Shown: piece by piece, positions 51,178-60,175 of the stretch
Layout of the letters: each line of letters starts with the position of its first letter
Position numbering within the stretch: position 1 is the first letter of the stretch
DNA from: Halalkalibaculum roseum
GTDB taxonomy: Bacteria > Bacteroidota > Rhodothermia > Balneolales > Balneolaceae
Length of the DNA stretch: 64,000 bases
Direction: 5' to 3'
Assembly (NCBI RefSeq): GCF_011059145.1
Contig: NZ_JAALLT010000002.1
Span: 62,001 to 126,000 of the forward strand
Translations under genes and position numbers: made by a program
Notes under the pieces: generated by a model
What the model saw: the letters and a program-made list of their open reading frames with translations, nothing else
Told to the model about the DNA's origin: nothing
Database searches by the model: none

Positions 51178-52101
51178 CTATTGCAATTTATTGTATTCTG
51201 AGAGGTGGCTTTGATCTATTCTGGAGAGGATATTGTATGCTTTCAGGCGAACATCTGTGGGGGCATCTTCGAATATTCGTACTATTTCGCGGTATTTCGC
51301 ATTAAAGAAGGTATTAAACAGCAGGTTGTTGGTCGTATTCCGGGTGACATCCCGAATCATTTCCAATGCGCGTAAAACTTCCTGGCGGGCTTCTTTGGGA
51401 CTATCCAGAAAACGGTCTAAACCGAGGCGGTGATAAACATAGCTGGCCTCCCTGAATACCTGGTAGTTGGGATTGAGCAAATCGGAAACCAATTGCGCCC
51501 GGTTTCTTCGAACGCTGCTGGTTCGTGACCATCCTGTTGATGAAATAGCCTGGGCAAGTGAAACCAGATTCTGTGCTTCACTGTAATAAGGAGTCCCGCC
51601 CATTTCGGAAAAGCTGTCAAAATCGTACCCCAAAATTATATAAGCATAGTAATCAAGAAGGGTGGTGATGGGGTCGAACTGAAGCATATCGTGAACGAGT
51701 GCACGGTTTGGGGTGTATTGGAAAACCCAGTTTTCATCATTGTAAAAGAAAAGGGGAGATTGTTGCAGCGAATTGTATATGGGTCGCTCGGATCTGATAA
51801 CAATGGAAGCTTCAAAGTTGAAGTTATCATCCACACCCAGCAGGGTGATCTGAATAGTAGCATCGATTTTTTCATCCTCACCGAAGTTCGGTTCTACCCA
51901 GTTAAACTCATTCATGTATGCCTCAATATTATCTGCGAAGTCATTCATATAGGTCAGCGAGGCACTGTTGATGCGGCTCCGGTCAACCTGTACCGTAACA
52001 TTTAGTTCTTGGGCCTCAGCGGTAACATCGGGCCATGCCATTATTAGGGGTGCTAACGTAAAAATTAACAGTACTTTATGTGTTGATAGATTATTCATCA
52101 A
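51178..52101 (-). CDS. PorD-like/DUF4835 protein
   Basis: A 307-residue exported protein with a signal peptide ending AEAQ. The mature part LNVTVQVDRSRINS, DATIQITLLGVDDNFNFEASIVIRSERPIY, and the segment with FDSFSEMGGTPYYSEAQNLV match the family annotated DUF4835, called PorD in type IX secretion work. Its exact T9SS role is unclear. It is divergent from a PorV-like barrel gene with 90 bases between, suggesting shared control of envelope genes. Confidence 0.82.
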   Translation of the reverse strand: MMNNLSTHKVLLIFTLAPLIMAWPDVTAEAQELNVTVQVDRSRINSASLTYMNDFADNIEAYMNEFNWVEPNFGEDEKIDATIQITLLGVDDNFNFEASIVIRSERPIYNSLQQSPLFFYNDENWVFQYTPNRALVHDMLQFDPITTLLDYYAYIILGYDFDSFSEMGGTPYYSEAQNLVSLAQAISSTGWSRTSSVRRNRAQLVSDLLNPNYQVFREASYVYHRLGLDRFLDSPKEARQEVLRALEMIRDVTRNTTNNLLFNTFFNAKYREIVRIFEDAPTDVRLKAYNILSRIDQSHLSEYNKLQ

Positions 52102-52191
52102 ATAGATTGTAAGGATTGCATCCTGAGTCGGTCATACCTAAACAGGCTTCTCTTAAATAATAAATAATTTATTTGTTTTGATATAAAAATA

Positions 52192-53025
52192 ATGACCAGC
52201 CGTCTGAAACTACCAGTCTTAATAATTGCCTTTATAGTATTAGCGACTGTACCTTTTACTGCTTACTCACAAGCTACACTGGGTGCAAGGGAGTTGAGCA
52301 TGGGCCGTGCGACAACTGCAATAACGGAAAGTGACTGGTCATTATTTGCAAATCCGGCAATGATATCCACTTCATATACCGGAATATCCTTTTTTGGAGT
52401 TCGTTATTACGGATTGGATGAATTGACGGATCTTGCGGTAGCCGTAGTTCTGCCTTCCGCAATTGGATCGCTGGCTTTTGGAGCCCACCGATTTGGGGAT
52501 GAATTCTATAATGAAAGCAGACTGCGAATTGGTTATAAGAATGAATACCAGGGCTTTCATTTCGGACTAGTTGCGAATTATAATCACTTAGCTATAGGAG
52601 GAGGGTATGGATCGGCCGGTGCTATTGGACTGGATGTTGGTATAGCCGCCATGATCCTAAACGGTCTTTGGGTGGCTGCTAAAGCGGTGAATATCAATCA
52701 GCCAACTTATGGTAAATATAAGGGCCTCAGTGAAGAACTAGCTCGTGACTTAAGTATAGGGTTGTCATACCAGATAGCAGACCTATTGCTCTTTAGTATA
52801 GAGGCTGTAAAAGATATCCGATTCCCGATATCCTACCGTGCGGGAATTGATGCAAAAATTCTGGGCAGTTTCAGGGGCAGGGCGGGAGTAACAACGGAAC
52901 CGGTTACACTGGCCGGTGGGTTTGGAATCTCGAGCAAGTCCTGGGCTGTGAATATTGGCGTGCAGCAACATGAAAATCCTATTCTTGGAATGAGTCCTGC
53001 CATGGATTTCCGATTGTCGTGGTAA
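52192..53025 (+). CDS. PorV/UPF0164-like outer membrane barrel protein
   Basis: A 277-residue protein with a signal peptide ending TAYSQ. The mature start ATLGARELSMGRATTAITESDWSLFANPAM is a shortened version of the PorV/UPF0164 opening, and the remainder alternates beta-strands with glycine turns (HFGLVANYNHLAIGGG; VNIGVQQHENP) up to MDFRLSW. It is shorter than PorV (about 370). It may be an outer-membrane partner of the next gene, whose GTG start overlaps its stop by seven bases. Confidence 0.72.
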   Translation: MTSRLKLPVLIIAFIVLATVPFTAYSQATLGARELSMGRATTAITESDWSLFANPAMISTSYTGISFFGVRYYGLDELTDLAVAVVLPSAIGSLAFGAHRFGDEFYNESRLRIGYKNEYQGFHFGLVANYNHLAIGGGYGSAGAIGLDVGIAAMILNGLWVAAKAVNINQPTYGKYKGLSEELARDLSIGLSYQIADLLLFSIEAVKDIRFPISYRAGIDAKILGSFRGRAGVTTEPVTLAGGFGISSKSWAVNIGVQQHENPILGMSPAMDFRLSW

Positions 53026-55073
53026 AGCAGTTAGTGATAGGAATATTGTTCTGGTTGATATTCGGCCAGTCGTTCGCCTTTCAGCAAGATAGTACCCATT
53101 CTGATATACAAGTAGAGATCGAAAGTGTTTTGGAAGAGATCGACATGCCTGAGACAGAAACGAATGCGGAACAGCTCATTCAATTGCTGCAGGATCTACA
53201 GCTTAACCCTGTTAACGTGAACAACGCAAACAAAGATGATTTACTACTCATACCGGGAGTCAATCTCAAAATTGCAGATGCTATTATCAGTTATAGGGAA
53301 AAGCATGATGGTTTTCAAAGCATGGAAGAATTACTGGCAGTTAGGGGTATCGGTCCGGTAACGTTGACAAAGATAAAACCCTATGTAACAACTGGCACTT
53401 CAGGAGCCGGGAAAAAAGCTGGGTATGGTAATATAAGGTACTGGTCAGCCGGTGGAAGATTGCAGATGTATTCACGGGTTCAGCAAAAACTGCAAAAGGC
53501 CGAAGGGTATAAAAGATTACCCGTTGATGGCGGATATGTGGGAAATGAAGCAAAATATTATCAGCGAACTCACTATCGTAGCCGTCACTTGTCAGTAAAT
53601 ATAACACAGGAAAAAGATCCGGGAGAACCAATGGGAGGAACAGCCGGGCTGGATTACCTCTCCTGGCATGTGGCACTAAAAGATAACGGGCTGCTCAAAG
53701 ACCTAGTGGTCGGCGACTATTCCCTGTCTTTTGGACAAGGTTTGGTGCTCTGGAGTGGCGGGGCTTTCGGAAAAGGGCGGGAAACGGTTGGAAATGCCAA
53801 TAGAAAAGAGCGGGGCATAGCCCCTTATACTTCAGCCCAGGAGACCAATTTTTATCGAGGCGGGGCCGTGACCCTGGGTGGAAGGCTCCAACTGACCGGA
53901 TTCTACTCCATGAGGAAACAGAGTGCAGCCGTGGTATCGGGCGATACACTAAGCTTTCCGCAAAAGTCGGGACTTTATAGGACCTTAAATGAAAGGGGAA
54001 GGCAGCATAACCTCCAACAGGAACTCTACGGTGGAAACTTGAGAATGGAGTTCCCTTACGGGTACGTAGGCGCCACGGCTTATAAAACGGTTTTTAGCAA
54101 ATATATCGAGGGTAGCAATGCCGTTTCTGACCAATACGAATTTTCGGGATTAAGCAATACGGTAGCAGGAATCAATTACCGATTCATGATTTTTTCTTCC
54201 ACTTTATTCGGGGAAGTGGCAGCCAGTGAAAACCGGGGATATGGCTTAATCACAGGGATGGAAAGTCCTTTTGGAGAGGATACTGAAATAACGTTGGCAT
54301 ACAGAAACTATACTAAGGATTTCCAATCCCTCATGGCGGATGGTTTTGGCGAAGCCTCAGGCATACCCAGGAATGAAGAGGGGTTATACCTGGGTCTCAG
54401 ACATGCTATCGGCAACAGATTCACAGTCAGCGGTTATTTCGACCGGTACTATTTTCCGGCACCTCGATTCGGAACGATACAACCTAATAGTGGTTACGAC
54501 TGGCTTGGATTGTTAGAGATGAATATATATTCAAACCTCAATATTTATCTTCAGGTACGCGGTGAACGCAAGGAAGATGAATATACGGTCACAGATATAC
54601 TTGGCAGGTCTGTCAGAAAGCTGGGAATCGCCATGCGAAGAACATATCGGATTCAGCTTGAGCACTGGGTCAATAAAAAGATACGTCTGCGAAGTCGCGG
54701 TGAATACGTTCAGGGAAAAAAGGGTGGAGAGGATCTGGCTTCCGGCTACCTGATCTATCAAGATATCCGAGTATTGGTAACACCCAAACTAAAAATTGAT
54801 GGCAGGGTTACCGTATTCGAGACCGATAATTTTAATGCCCGGGTTTACCAGTTCGAAAATGACCTGCTGTATGTGATGTCCAGTGAGATGTTATACGGAG
54901 AAGGGCAGCGCTTTTATGTTTTACTCAACTATGAACCTATCCGATTTCTGGAAATGTGGGCCAAGTTTGGGATTACAATCTATGAAGATCAGTTAACAGT
55001 CGGCAGTGGATTGGAAGAAATTATGGGTAACAGACGCAGTGAAGTTGGGGCACAGGTGAGATTGAAGTTTTAG
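53019..55073 (+). CDS. Exported helix-hairpin-helix protein with beta-barrel body
   Basis: A 684-residue protein. The GTG at 53019 gives a signal peptide (QLVIGILFWLIFGQSFAFQ). Residues 65-123 are two ComEA-like helix-hairpin-helix motifs: VNVNNANKDDLLLIPGV and LLAVRGIGPVTLTKIKPYV. The rest (about 140-684) is rich in antiparallel beta-strands with glycine/aromatic turns (HYRSRHLSVNITQE; FYSMRKQSAAVV; LYLGLRHAIGNRFTVSGYF) and ends in QVRLKF, like an outer-membrane barrel. HhH motifs usually bind DNA. The combination points to an envelope protein that may contact DNA, but HhH could also be a structural adaptor. Translationally coupled to the PorV-like gene. Confidence 0.75.
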   Translation: MVKQLVIGILFWLIFGQSFAFQQDSTHSDIQVEIESVLEEIDMPETETNAEQLIQLLQDLQLNPVNVNNANKDDLLLIPGVNLKIADAIISYREKHDGFQSMEELLAVRGIGPVTLTKIKPYVTTGTSGAGKKAGYGNIRYWSAGGRLQMYSRVQQKLQKAEGYKRLPVDGGYVGNEAKYYQRTHYRSRHLSVNITQEKDPGEPMGGTAGLDYLSWHVALKDNGLLKDLVVGDYSLSFGQGLVLWSGGAFGKGRETVGNANRKERGIAPYTSAQETNFYRGGAVTLGGRLQLTGFYSMRKQSAAVVSGDTLSFPQKSGLYRTLNERGRQHNLQQELYGGNLRMEFPYGYVGATAYKTVFSKYIEGSNAVSDQYEFSGLSNTVAGINYRFMIFSSTLFGEVAASENRGYGLITGMESPFGEDTEITLAYRNYTKDFQSLMADGFGEASGIPRNEEGLYLGLRHAIGNRFTVSGYFDRYYFPAPRFGTIQPNSGYDWLGLLEMNIYSNLNIYLQVRGERKEDEYTVTDILGRSVRKLGIAMRRTYRIQLEHWVNKKIRLRSRGEYVQGKKGGEDLASGYLIYQDIRVLVTPKLKIDGRVTVFETDNFNARVYQFENDLLYVMSSEMLYGEGQRFYVLLNYEPIRFLEMWAKFGITIYEDQLTVGSGLEEIMGNRRSEVGAQVRLKF

Positions 55074-55084
55074 AAATAGAATAC

Positions 55085-55307
55085 AGAATTCAGAATACAG
55101 GAGTCAGAATGGAATCGATTGACGAAAAAATCTAACTTACTCCCTTCATCCCCCTGTTCTTAGCCATCGCTCTTCGGTGGTGCATTCATCACACCGCTCC
55201 GCAGTGAATTACTTCTTAATTCCATAGTAGATGAATCAAGTTTTGTATTTCTAATATGTATGACTAGCCTGACTAGCCTGACTCCTGACTCCTGACTCCT
55301 GAATTCT
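55085..55307. repeat. TGACTCC tandem/inverted repeat pair in a 272-base gap
   Basis: AGAATTCAGAATACAGGAGT (about 55085-55104) is an imperfect reverse complement of the right arm 55278-55307, made of three tandem TGACTCC units followed by TGAATTCT. Just left of that arm two copies of CTGACTAGC stand in tandem. No gene is supported in 55074-55345. The phrase is shared with 13341-13366. Confidence 0.62.
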
Positions 55308-55345
55308 ATCCCCGTCGCTTGTAACATGAATCCTTTTATTTTATA

Positions 55346-57196
55346 ATGGGTTCTCTTTCTATAAAATGTATGAAACTGTTAATGGGGTATGAGCTGATCT
55401 TAATTCTAGTCGTATTGTTCCTGGCATTTTTTGCCTTGGCAATAGACCTCTGGAGTCCCGATGCCGTTTTGCTTACGGCATTGGTACTGGTGACGGTTGG
55501 CGGAGTACTTAATTTGGAACAGGCCCTTCGAGGCTTCGGAAATTCCACATTGCTTGCTTTGGGGAGTCTATATATTATAGCTGCAGCCCTGAGGGAAAGC
55601 GGGGCATTAGACCGAGCCAGTGAATTTATTTTGGGAAAAGAAACCCGGAGCATCAGGCGAATTCTTATTAGACTCTGTCCGAGTGTTACGCTCTATTCGG
55701 CTTTTCTTAATAATACCCCCATTGTGGCCATGGGTATTCCCGCTATTCGAAGCTGGTCAAAAAAGAACCGGGTACCGGTCTCAAAATTGTTGATGCCGCT
55801 CTCTTTTGCAGCTATCCTTGGTGGGATTTGCACATTGATAGGTACCAGTACCAACCTGATCACTCACGGGCTCTTGCAGTCTCATGGGATGCCCGGTTTT
55901 TCGTTCTTTGAGCTCTCTCTGTTGGGAGTTCCGTGTGCGATCGCCGGACTCTTTTATTTAATAGTTATATCTCCCAAGCTGACACCGGCACGACGGGATA
56001 TCCGTTACCAGGAAGAAAAGAAGCGTGAATTACTGGTAGAACTCGAAATTACCCAAGGCGCAAACGTAGTGGGTCAAAGCGTAGAGGAGAGCGGACTTAA
56101 GACCTTTCCCGGATTCTACCTTTCCAGAATTAATCGTGACGATCGTGAAATTGCTCCCGTACCAGATGAAGAGGAACTGAGGGCCGGGGATCACCTATTA
56201 TATGCAGCTCAAGGTGGGGTGGCAGCAAAAGTACCGGATCTTTCCGGTTATCCCGGTTTGCAACTGGCACTGTTGCCACCTAGGGAAATAAAGAGCGACC
56301 GGAAGATGAACAGGGAACTTCACCAGGTTGTCGTCAAGGAAGGGTCCCGTCTTGTCGGTGCCACTATTGAGGAAGGAAAGTTACTGGATCGATTCGGTGC
56401 TGCGGTAACCGGGGTACGTCGTAAAGGGAAGCGCATAGATCAACCACTGGGTGATTTTATTCTACATGCCGGTGATGTATTGCTTCTGGATACAGGTCGC
56501 GGTTTCCGGGGAGCTTATGAAGAGACCCCAGACTTTTTTCTAACGAGTGAAGCAGGGGGAGAGGGTCCGGGAGAAAAGAAAAACATCAAAGAGCAGCGTC
56601 CCGGTGGAAAAGATTTGTATGTTTCTGTTGCGGTGCTTTTTGGTGTCATTGCCATGGCCGCCTTTGGAGGCATGCACATTGCCCTGGCAGGTATACTAGG
56701 CGTTGTCGTTTTACTAACATTTGGGGTGATTGAGGCCGGGGAGGCCCGTGAATCCGTAGATTGGACGGTATTAATTGTAATTGGAGCGGCGTTGGGGCTT
56801 GGCAGTGCCATGGAAGAGAGTGGAGCCGCAGAAATTATTGCAAGCTGGCTGGTTGAATTTACCAGTGCTTATGGTGCCAGAACAGTACTCGCCGGTGTGG
56901 TCATTACGACCGTAATACTCACTGAAATTATTACAAACAATGGAGCAGTAGCACTAATGTTTCCCATTGTACTCTCCGTAGCTGAATCCCAGGGATTTGA
57001 GGCCAGAGGTTTGTTTATTGCAATGACTATAGCTGCTTCCATGTCGTTGATTACTCCAATTGGGTATCAAACTAATCTGATGGTTTATGGACCGGGTAAC
57101 TACAAGTTTACCGACTTTTTCAAAGTAGGCTTTCCCCTTCAAATCACGTTATGGGCTATTGTCATAATACTGGCGCCTATCATTTGGCCTATGTAA
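55346..57196 (+). CDS. SLC13-family permease with two TrkA-C domains
   Basis: A 616-residue polytopic transporter of the SLC13/DASS type. Two hydrophobic halves each carry family loops: SAFLNNTPIVAMGIPAI with TLIGTSTNLITHG in the first, and EIITNNGAVALMFPI with SLITPIGYQTNLMVYGPG in the second. Between them (about 225-400) sit two TrkA-C (RCK_C) domains (ELEITQGANVVGQSVEESG; HQVVVKEGSRLVGATIEEG). This layout is shared by bacterial and algal sulfate transporters. The sulfate-activation genes follow, so sulfate uptake is the best inference. Start could be 55346, 55370 or 55382; none has a clear Shine-Dalgarno. Confidence 0.86.
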   Translation: MGSLSIKCMKLLMGYELILILVVLFLAFFALAIDLWSPDAVLLTALVLVTVGGVLNLEQALRGFGNSTLLALGSLYIIAAALRESGALDRASEFILGKETRSIRRILIRLCPSVTLYSAFLNNTPIVAMGIPAIRSWSKKNRVPVSKLLMPLSFAAILGGICTLIGTSTNLITHGLLQSHGMPGFSFFELSLLGVPCAIAGLFYLIVISPKLTPARRDIRYQEEKKRELLVELEITQGANVVGQSVEESGLKTFPGFYLSRINRDDREIAPVPDEEELRAGDHLLYAAQGGVAAKVPDLSGYPGLQLALLPPREIKSDRKMNRELHQVVVKEGSRLVGATIEEGKLLDRFGAAVTGVRRKGKRIDQPLGDFILHAGDVLLLDTGRGFRGAYEETPDFFLTSEAGGEGPGEKKNIKEQRPGGKDLYVSVAVLFGVIAMAAFGGMHIALAGILGVVVLLTFGVIEAGEARESVDWTVLIVIGAALGLGSAMEESGAAEIIASWLVEFTSAYGARTVLAGVVITTVILTEIITNNGAVALMFPIVLSVAESQGFEARGLFIAMTIAASMSLITPIGYQTNLMVYGPGNYKFTDFFKVGFPLQITLWAIVIILAPIIWPM

Positions 57197-57290
57197 CGGA
57201 CCATAATGTATACGTTTTCATAATTTGATCATCTACTTTATAGTCCTATCTTTGATGCCTTTGAAAGTTACTTATTAAGATTTGAATCTA

Positions 57291-58055
57291 ATGATCGAAA
57301 AAATCATCAAGACAGCCCGGCAAGCCGGTGAAGCGATTTTAGAATTCTATTCTGAGGACATTGAAGTGTATGATAAAGAAGATGATTCTCCGCTCACAAA
57401 GGCCGATCTGGCAGCACATCATATTATATTGGATGCACTTGCAGAAATTGATCCGGATACTCCTGTTATTTCTGAGGAGTCGGGAGTCCCAGAATACGAT
57501 GAAAGAAAGCACTGGAAAAAATTCTGGATAGTAGATCCACTAGACGGCACCAAAGAATTCATTAAAAAGAATGGCGAATTCACGGTGAACATTGCTCTGA
57601 TCGAAGATGGTAAGCCGGTGCTTGGTGTTGTTTACCTCCCCGCCAAAGATGTAATGTATTTTGGTGAGAAGAATTTGGGCTCGTATAAATCGGAACAGCA
57701 AAAAGAGGCGGTTAGGATTTATTCGAAAGCTGCTGATATTTCAAAACCTGTTACTGTTATCCAGAGTCGGTCTCATGGATCAGATACTCTAAAAGATGAT
57801 CTTGCTGAAAAAGGAATTAAGATGAAAGATTCTGTAAAAGCCGGTAGCTCATTAAAATTCTGCCTGGTGGCAGAAGGCAAAGCAGATATCTATCCTAGGA
57901 TGGGTCCGACCATGGAGTGGGATGTGGCTGCCGGTGACTGTGTTTATAGAAACTCAGCCCAAAACGGAGAACACTATTCACCTTTGACCTATAATAAGCC
58001 GGATTTAAAGAACAGCGGTTTCCTGATTGGGCTCAATGAGAATGTTGAATTTTGA
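57291..58055 (+). CDS. cysQ: 3'(2'),5'-bisphosphate nucleotidase
   Basis: About 254 residues of the inositol monophosphatase-like family. SPLTKADLAAHH, ISEESGVPEYDER, WIVDPLDGTKEFIKKNGEFTVNIALI (metal-binding Asp cluster DPLDGT), AGSSLKFCLVAEGKADIYPR and MEWDVAAGDC (second Asp) fit CysQ. It turns PAP into AMP, removing the inhibitor left after PAPS-dependent sulfation or reduction. I chose ATG 57291 over an in-frame TTG three codons upstream. It lies between the permease and cysC. Confidence 0.93.
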   Translation: MIEKIIKTARQAGEAILEFYSEDIEVYDKEDDSPLTKADLAAHHIILDALAEIDPDTPVISEESGVPEYDERKHWKKFWIVDPLDGTKEFIKKNGEFTVNIALIEDGKPVLGVVYLPAKDVMYFGEKNLGSYKSEQQKEAVRIYSKAADISKPVTVIQSRSHGSDTLKDDLAEKGIKMKDSVKAGSSLKFCLVAEGKADIYPRMGPTMEWDVAAGDCVYRNSAQNGEHYSPLTYNKPDLKNSGFLIGLNENVEF

Positions 58056-58144
58056 TTGGTTAATTTTGAATTGCACTGTTTCTGACGGTCTTCTGTCATC
58101 GGTCAATAAATACTTTATTCTAAGAATTAGATTTAACCAAAATC

Positions 58145-58672
58145 ATGTCTGAAGAAAAAAAACTTAAACCGGCGGTACTTTGGTTTACCGGGCTCTCAGG
58201 TTCAGGTAAAAGCACGGTTTCCGAGAGGGTATCCCCGGTACTGAAAGAGCGCGGCTATCGCGTGGAACACCTGGATGGAGATGCCATCAGGGATATCTTT
58301 CCAAAAACAGGATTTTCAAAAGAAGATCGTAATGCTCACATCAAGCGGGTAGGATATCTGGCCAGCCGCCTTCAGGCGCACGGCGTCTTTGTGATCGGTT
58401 CGTTCATATCTCCCTATAAAGAATCCAGGGATTTTGTTCGCAACCTGTGTGAGGATTTTGTGGAAATCTATATATCCACACCACTGGAAGAATGCGAACG
58501 AAGGGATGTCAAGGGATTGTATGAAAAAGCAAGGGATGGGGAAATCACTCAGTTTACAGGCATTGACGATCCTTATGAGGCACCCGAAAATCCGGAACTT
58601 GAAATTGATACTACAGATATAACCGTGGATGAGGCCGTAGAAAGGGTTATTCAGTATCTAGAAGAGAGATGA
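58145..58672 (+). CDS. cysC: Adenylylsulfate kinase
   Basis: A 175-residue APS kinase. Walker A GLSGSGKST at residues 16-24, HLDGDAIRDIFPKTGFSKEDRNAHIKRVG with the APS-binding loop, and FISPYKESRDFVR. It phosphorylates APS to PAPS. Position after cysQ and before cysD completes a sulfate-activation run. No transposed fusion with CysN is seen, so kinase and adenylyltransferase are separate. Confidence 0.95.
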   Translation: MSEEKKLKPAVLWFTGLSGSGKSTVSERVSPVLKERGYRVEHLDGDAIRDIFPKTGFSKEDRNAHIKRVGYLASRLQAHGVFVIGSFISPYKESRDFVRNLCEDFVEIYISTPLEECERRDVKGLYEKARDGEITQFTGIDDPYEAPENPELEIDTTDITVDEAVERVIQYLEER

Positions 58673-58699
58673 GGTATAAAATTAGAAATCCGAATGTTT

Positions 58700-58753
58700 A
58701 AAATTCGAAACTTGTCAGATTTTAATTAGAAAGTCTTTAGTATTTCGAATTTT
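58700..58753. repeat. AT-rich inverted repeat between cysC and cysD
   Basis: AAAATTCGAAA (58700-58710) and TTTCGAATTTT (58743-58753) are a perfect 11-base inverted repeat with a 32-base spacer. No T-run follows. It may be a regulatory dyad or one more dispersed AT-rich palindrome. Similar wording, AAAATTCAAAATTTA, occurs at about 60154-60168, before cysN. Confidence 0.5.
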
Positions 58754-58812
58754 ATATTAACCAATTAGAATTCAAGATTTTTGTTCCAATTAAGTAATAA
58801 GAAAAACAATAC

Positions 58813-59718
58813 ATGTATTCCTATAAATTAAGTCACATTCGTCAGCTGGAGTCGGAATCAATCTACATATTCCGCGAAGTTGCCGCCCAATTTGAAAATC
58901 CGGTCCTGATGTTCTCAGGCGGAAAGGACAGTATCACGATGGCACGGCTGGCACAAAAAGCCTTTTGGCCCGGTAAAATTCCTTTTCCCTTCCTGCATGT
59001 AGATACCGGGCACAATTTCCCGGAAACTATCGAGTTTCGGGACAAGCTGATGGATGATCTCGGAGTAGAGTTGATAGTTGCTAAAGTTCAGGATCTCATT
59101 GATGAAGGTCGTGTCCAGGAAGAGAAGGGTAAGAACCCTAGCCGAAATAAGCTGCAAATTCCCACCCTTTTAAACGCCCTGGAAAAGCACGGATTTGATG
59201 CGGCTTTTGGTGGGGCCCGGCGTGACGAAGAAAAAGCCAGGGCCAAAGAACGTTTCTTCTCCCACAGGGATGAATTCGGGCAGTGGGATCCCAAGAATCA
59301 GCGTCCCGAGCTATGGAATTTGTTTAATGGCAGGAAAAACATGGGCGAACACTTCCGAGTATTTCCACTCAGCAACTGGACCGAGATGGATGTCTGGCAG
59401 TATATTGCTGCCGAAGATCTGGATATTCCTGAAATTTACTTGTCCCATGTACGGGATGTAGTTGAGCGTGATGGAGTGTACTTGGCTAAAAGTGATTATA
59501 TCACACTGATAGATGACGAGGAATATGATCAGAAAACTGTTCGTTTTAGAACGATCGGGGATATGACCTGTACCGGCGCGGTCCTATCTGACGCTTCTAA
59601 CCTCGCGGAAATCATCCAGGAGGTAGCTTCAGCCCGTATTACTGAACGCGGAAATAGGGCGGATGATAAACGCTCGGAAGCCGCTATGGAAGAGCGTAAG
59701 AAGGAAGGGTACTTTTAA
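58813..59718 (+). CDS. cysD: Sulfate adenylyltransferase small subunit
   Basis: A 301-residue CysD. PVLMFSGGKDSITMARLA is the PP-loop ATP site, with FLHVDTGHNFPETIEFRD, FGGARRDEEKARAKERFFSHRD, WNLFNGRKNMGEHFRVFPLSNWTEMDVW and RFRTIGDMTCTGAV. With CysN it makes APS from sulfate and ATP. The start MYSYKLSHIRQLE is preceded by an AT-rich 140-base gap carrying an inverted repeat. A four-helix-bundle gene separates it from cysN. Confidence 0.96.
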   Translation: MYSYKLSHIRQLESESIYIFREVAAQFENPVLMFSGGKDSITMARLAQKAFWPGKIPFPFLHVDTGHNFPETIEFRDKLMDDLGVELIVAKVQDLIDEGRVQEEKGKNPSRNKLQIPTLLNALEKHGFDAAFGGARRDEEKARAKERFFSHRDEFGQWDPKNQRPELWNLFNGRKNMGEHFRVFPLSNWTEMDVWQYIAAEDLDIPEIYLSHVRDVVERDGVYLAKSDYITLIDDEEYDQKTVRFRTIGDMTCTGAVLSDASNLAEIIQEVASARITERGNRADDKRSEAAMEERKKEGYF

Positions 59719-59796
59719 TTCTGAATTTTCATTAATCGTGTAAGATAAGACTGTGTTTTGGGTCATACAATTAACCTAAAACTAATTCCTTGCGTG

Positions 59797-60147
59797 ATGA
59801 AAAAAGAGAATATTATTCAGAAAAAGAGTTTTGACTTTTCTCTTTCAATATTAGAGAAATACAAGAAATTAATCGAAGAAAAGGAATATGTAATTTCAAA
59901 ACAATTACTGAAAAGTGGTACTAGTATCGGTGTAAATGTCGAAGAACCTATTGCTGCACAATCGAGAAAAGATTTTATCTCGAAGATGTCAATTGCATCT
60001 AAAGAGGCTAGAGAAACAAAATACTGGTTGAGGCTTCTTCAAAAAAGTAGTTTGACTAATATGGATTTATCAGACTGTTTGAGTGGTGTTGACGAAATTG
60101 TTCGAATATTGACTTCAATTGTGATGACAACCAAAAGGAATTCATAA
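59797..60147 (+). CDS. Four-helix-bundle protein (23S rRNA intervening-sequence type)
   Basis: About 116 residues from ATG 59797 (MKKENIIQKKSFDFSL). Motifs KQLLKSGTSIGVNVEEPIAAQSRKDFISKMSIASKEARETKYWLRLL are those of the small S23/IVP four-helix-bundle family, first seen in 23S rRNA intervening sequences and later at many unrelated loci. Function unknown. Its AT content is visibly higher than that of cysD and cysN, and it separates two genes that normally adjoin, so it probably arrived by insertion. It keeps the transcription direction and leaves both neighbours intact. Confidence 0.85.
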   Translation: MKKENIIQKKSFDFSLSILEKYKKLIEEKEYVISKQLLKSGTSIGVNVEEPIAAQSRKDFISKMSIASKEARETKYWLRLLQKSSLTNMDLSDCLSGVDEIVRILTSIVMTTKRNS

Positions 60148-60175
60148 TCCAAAATTCAAAATTTATAATTACTGA

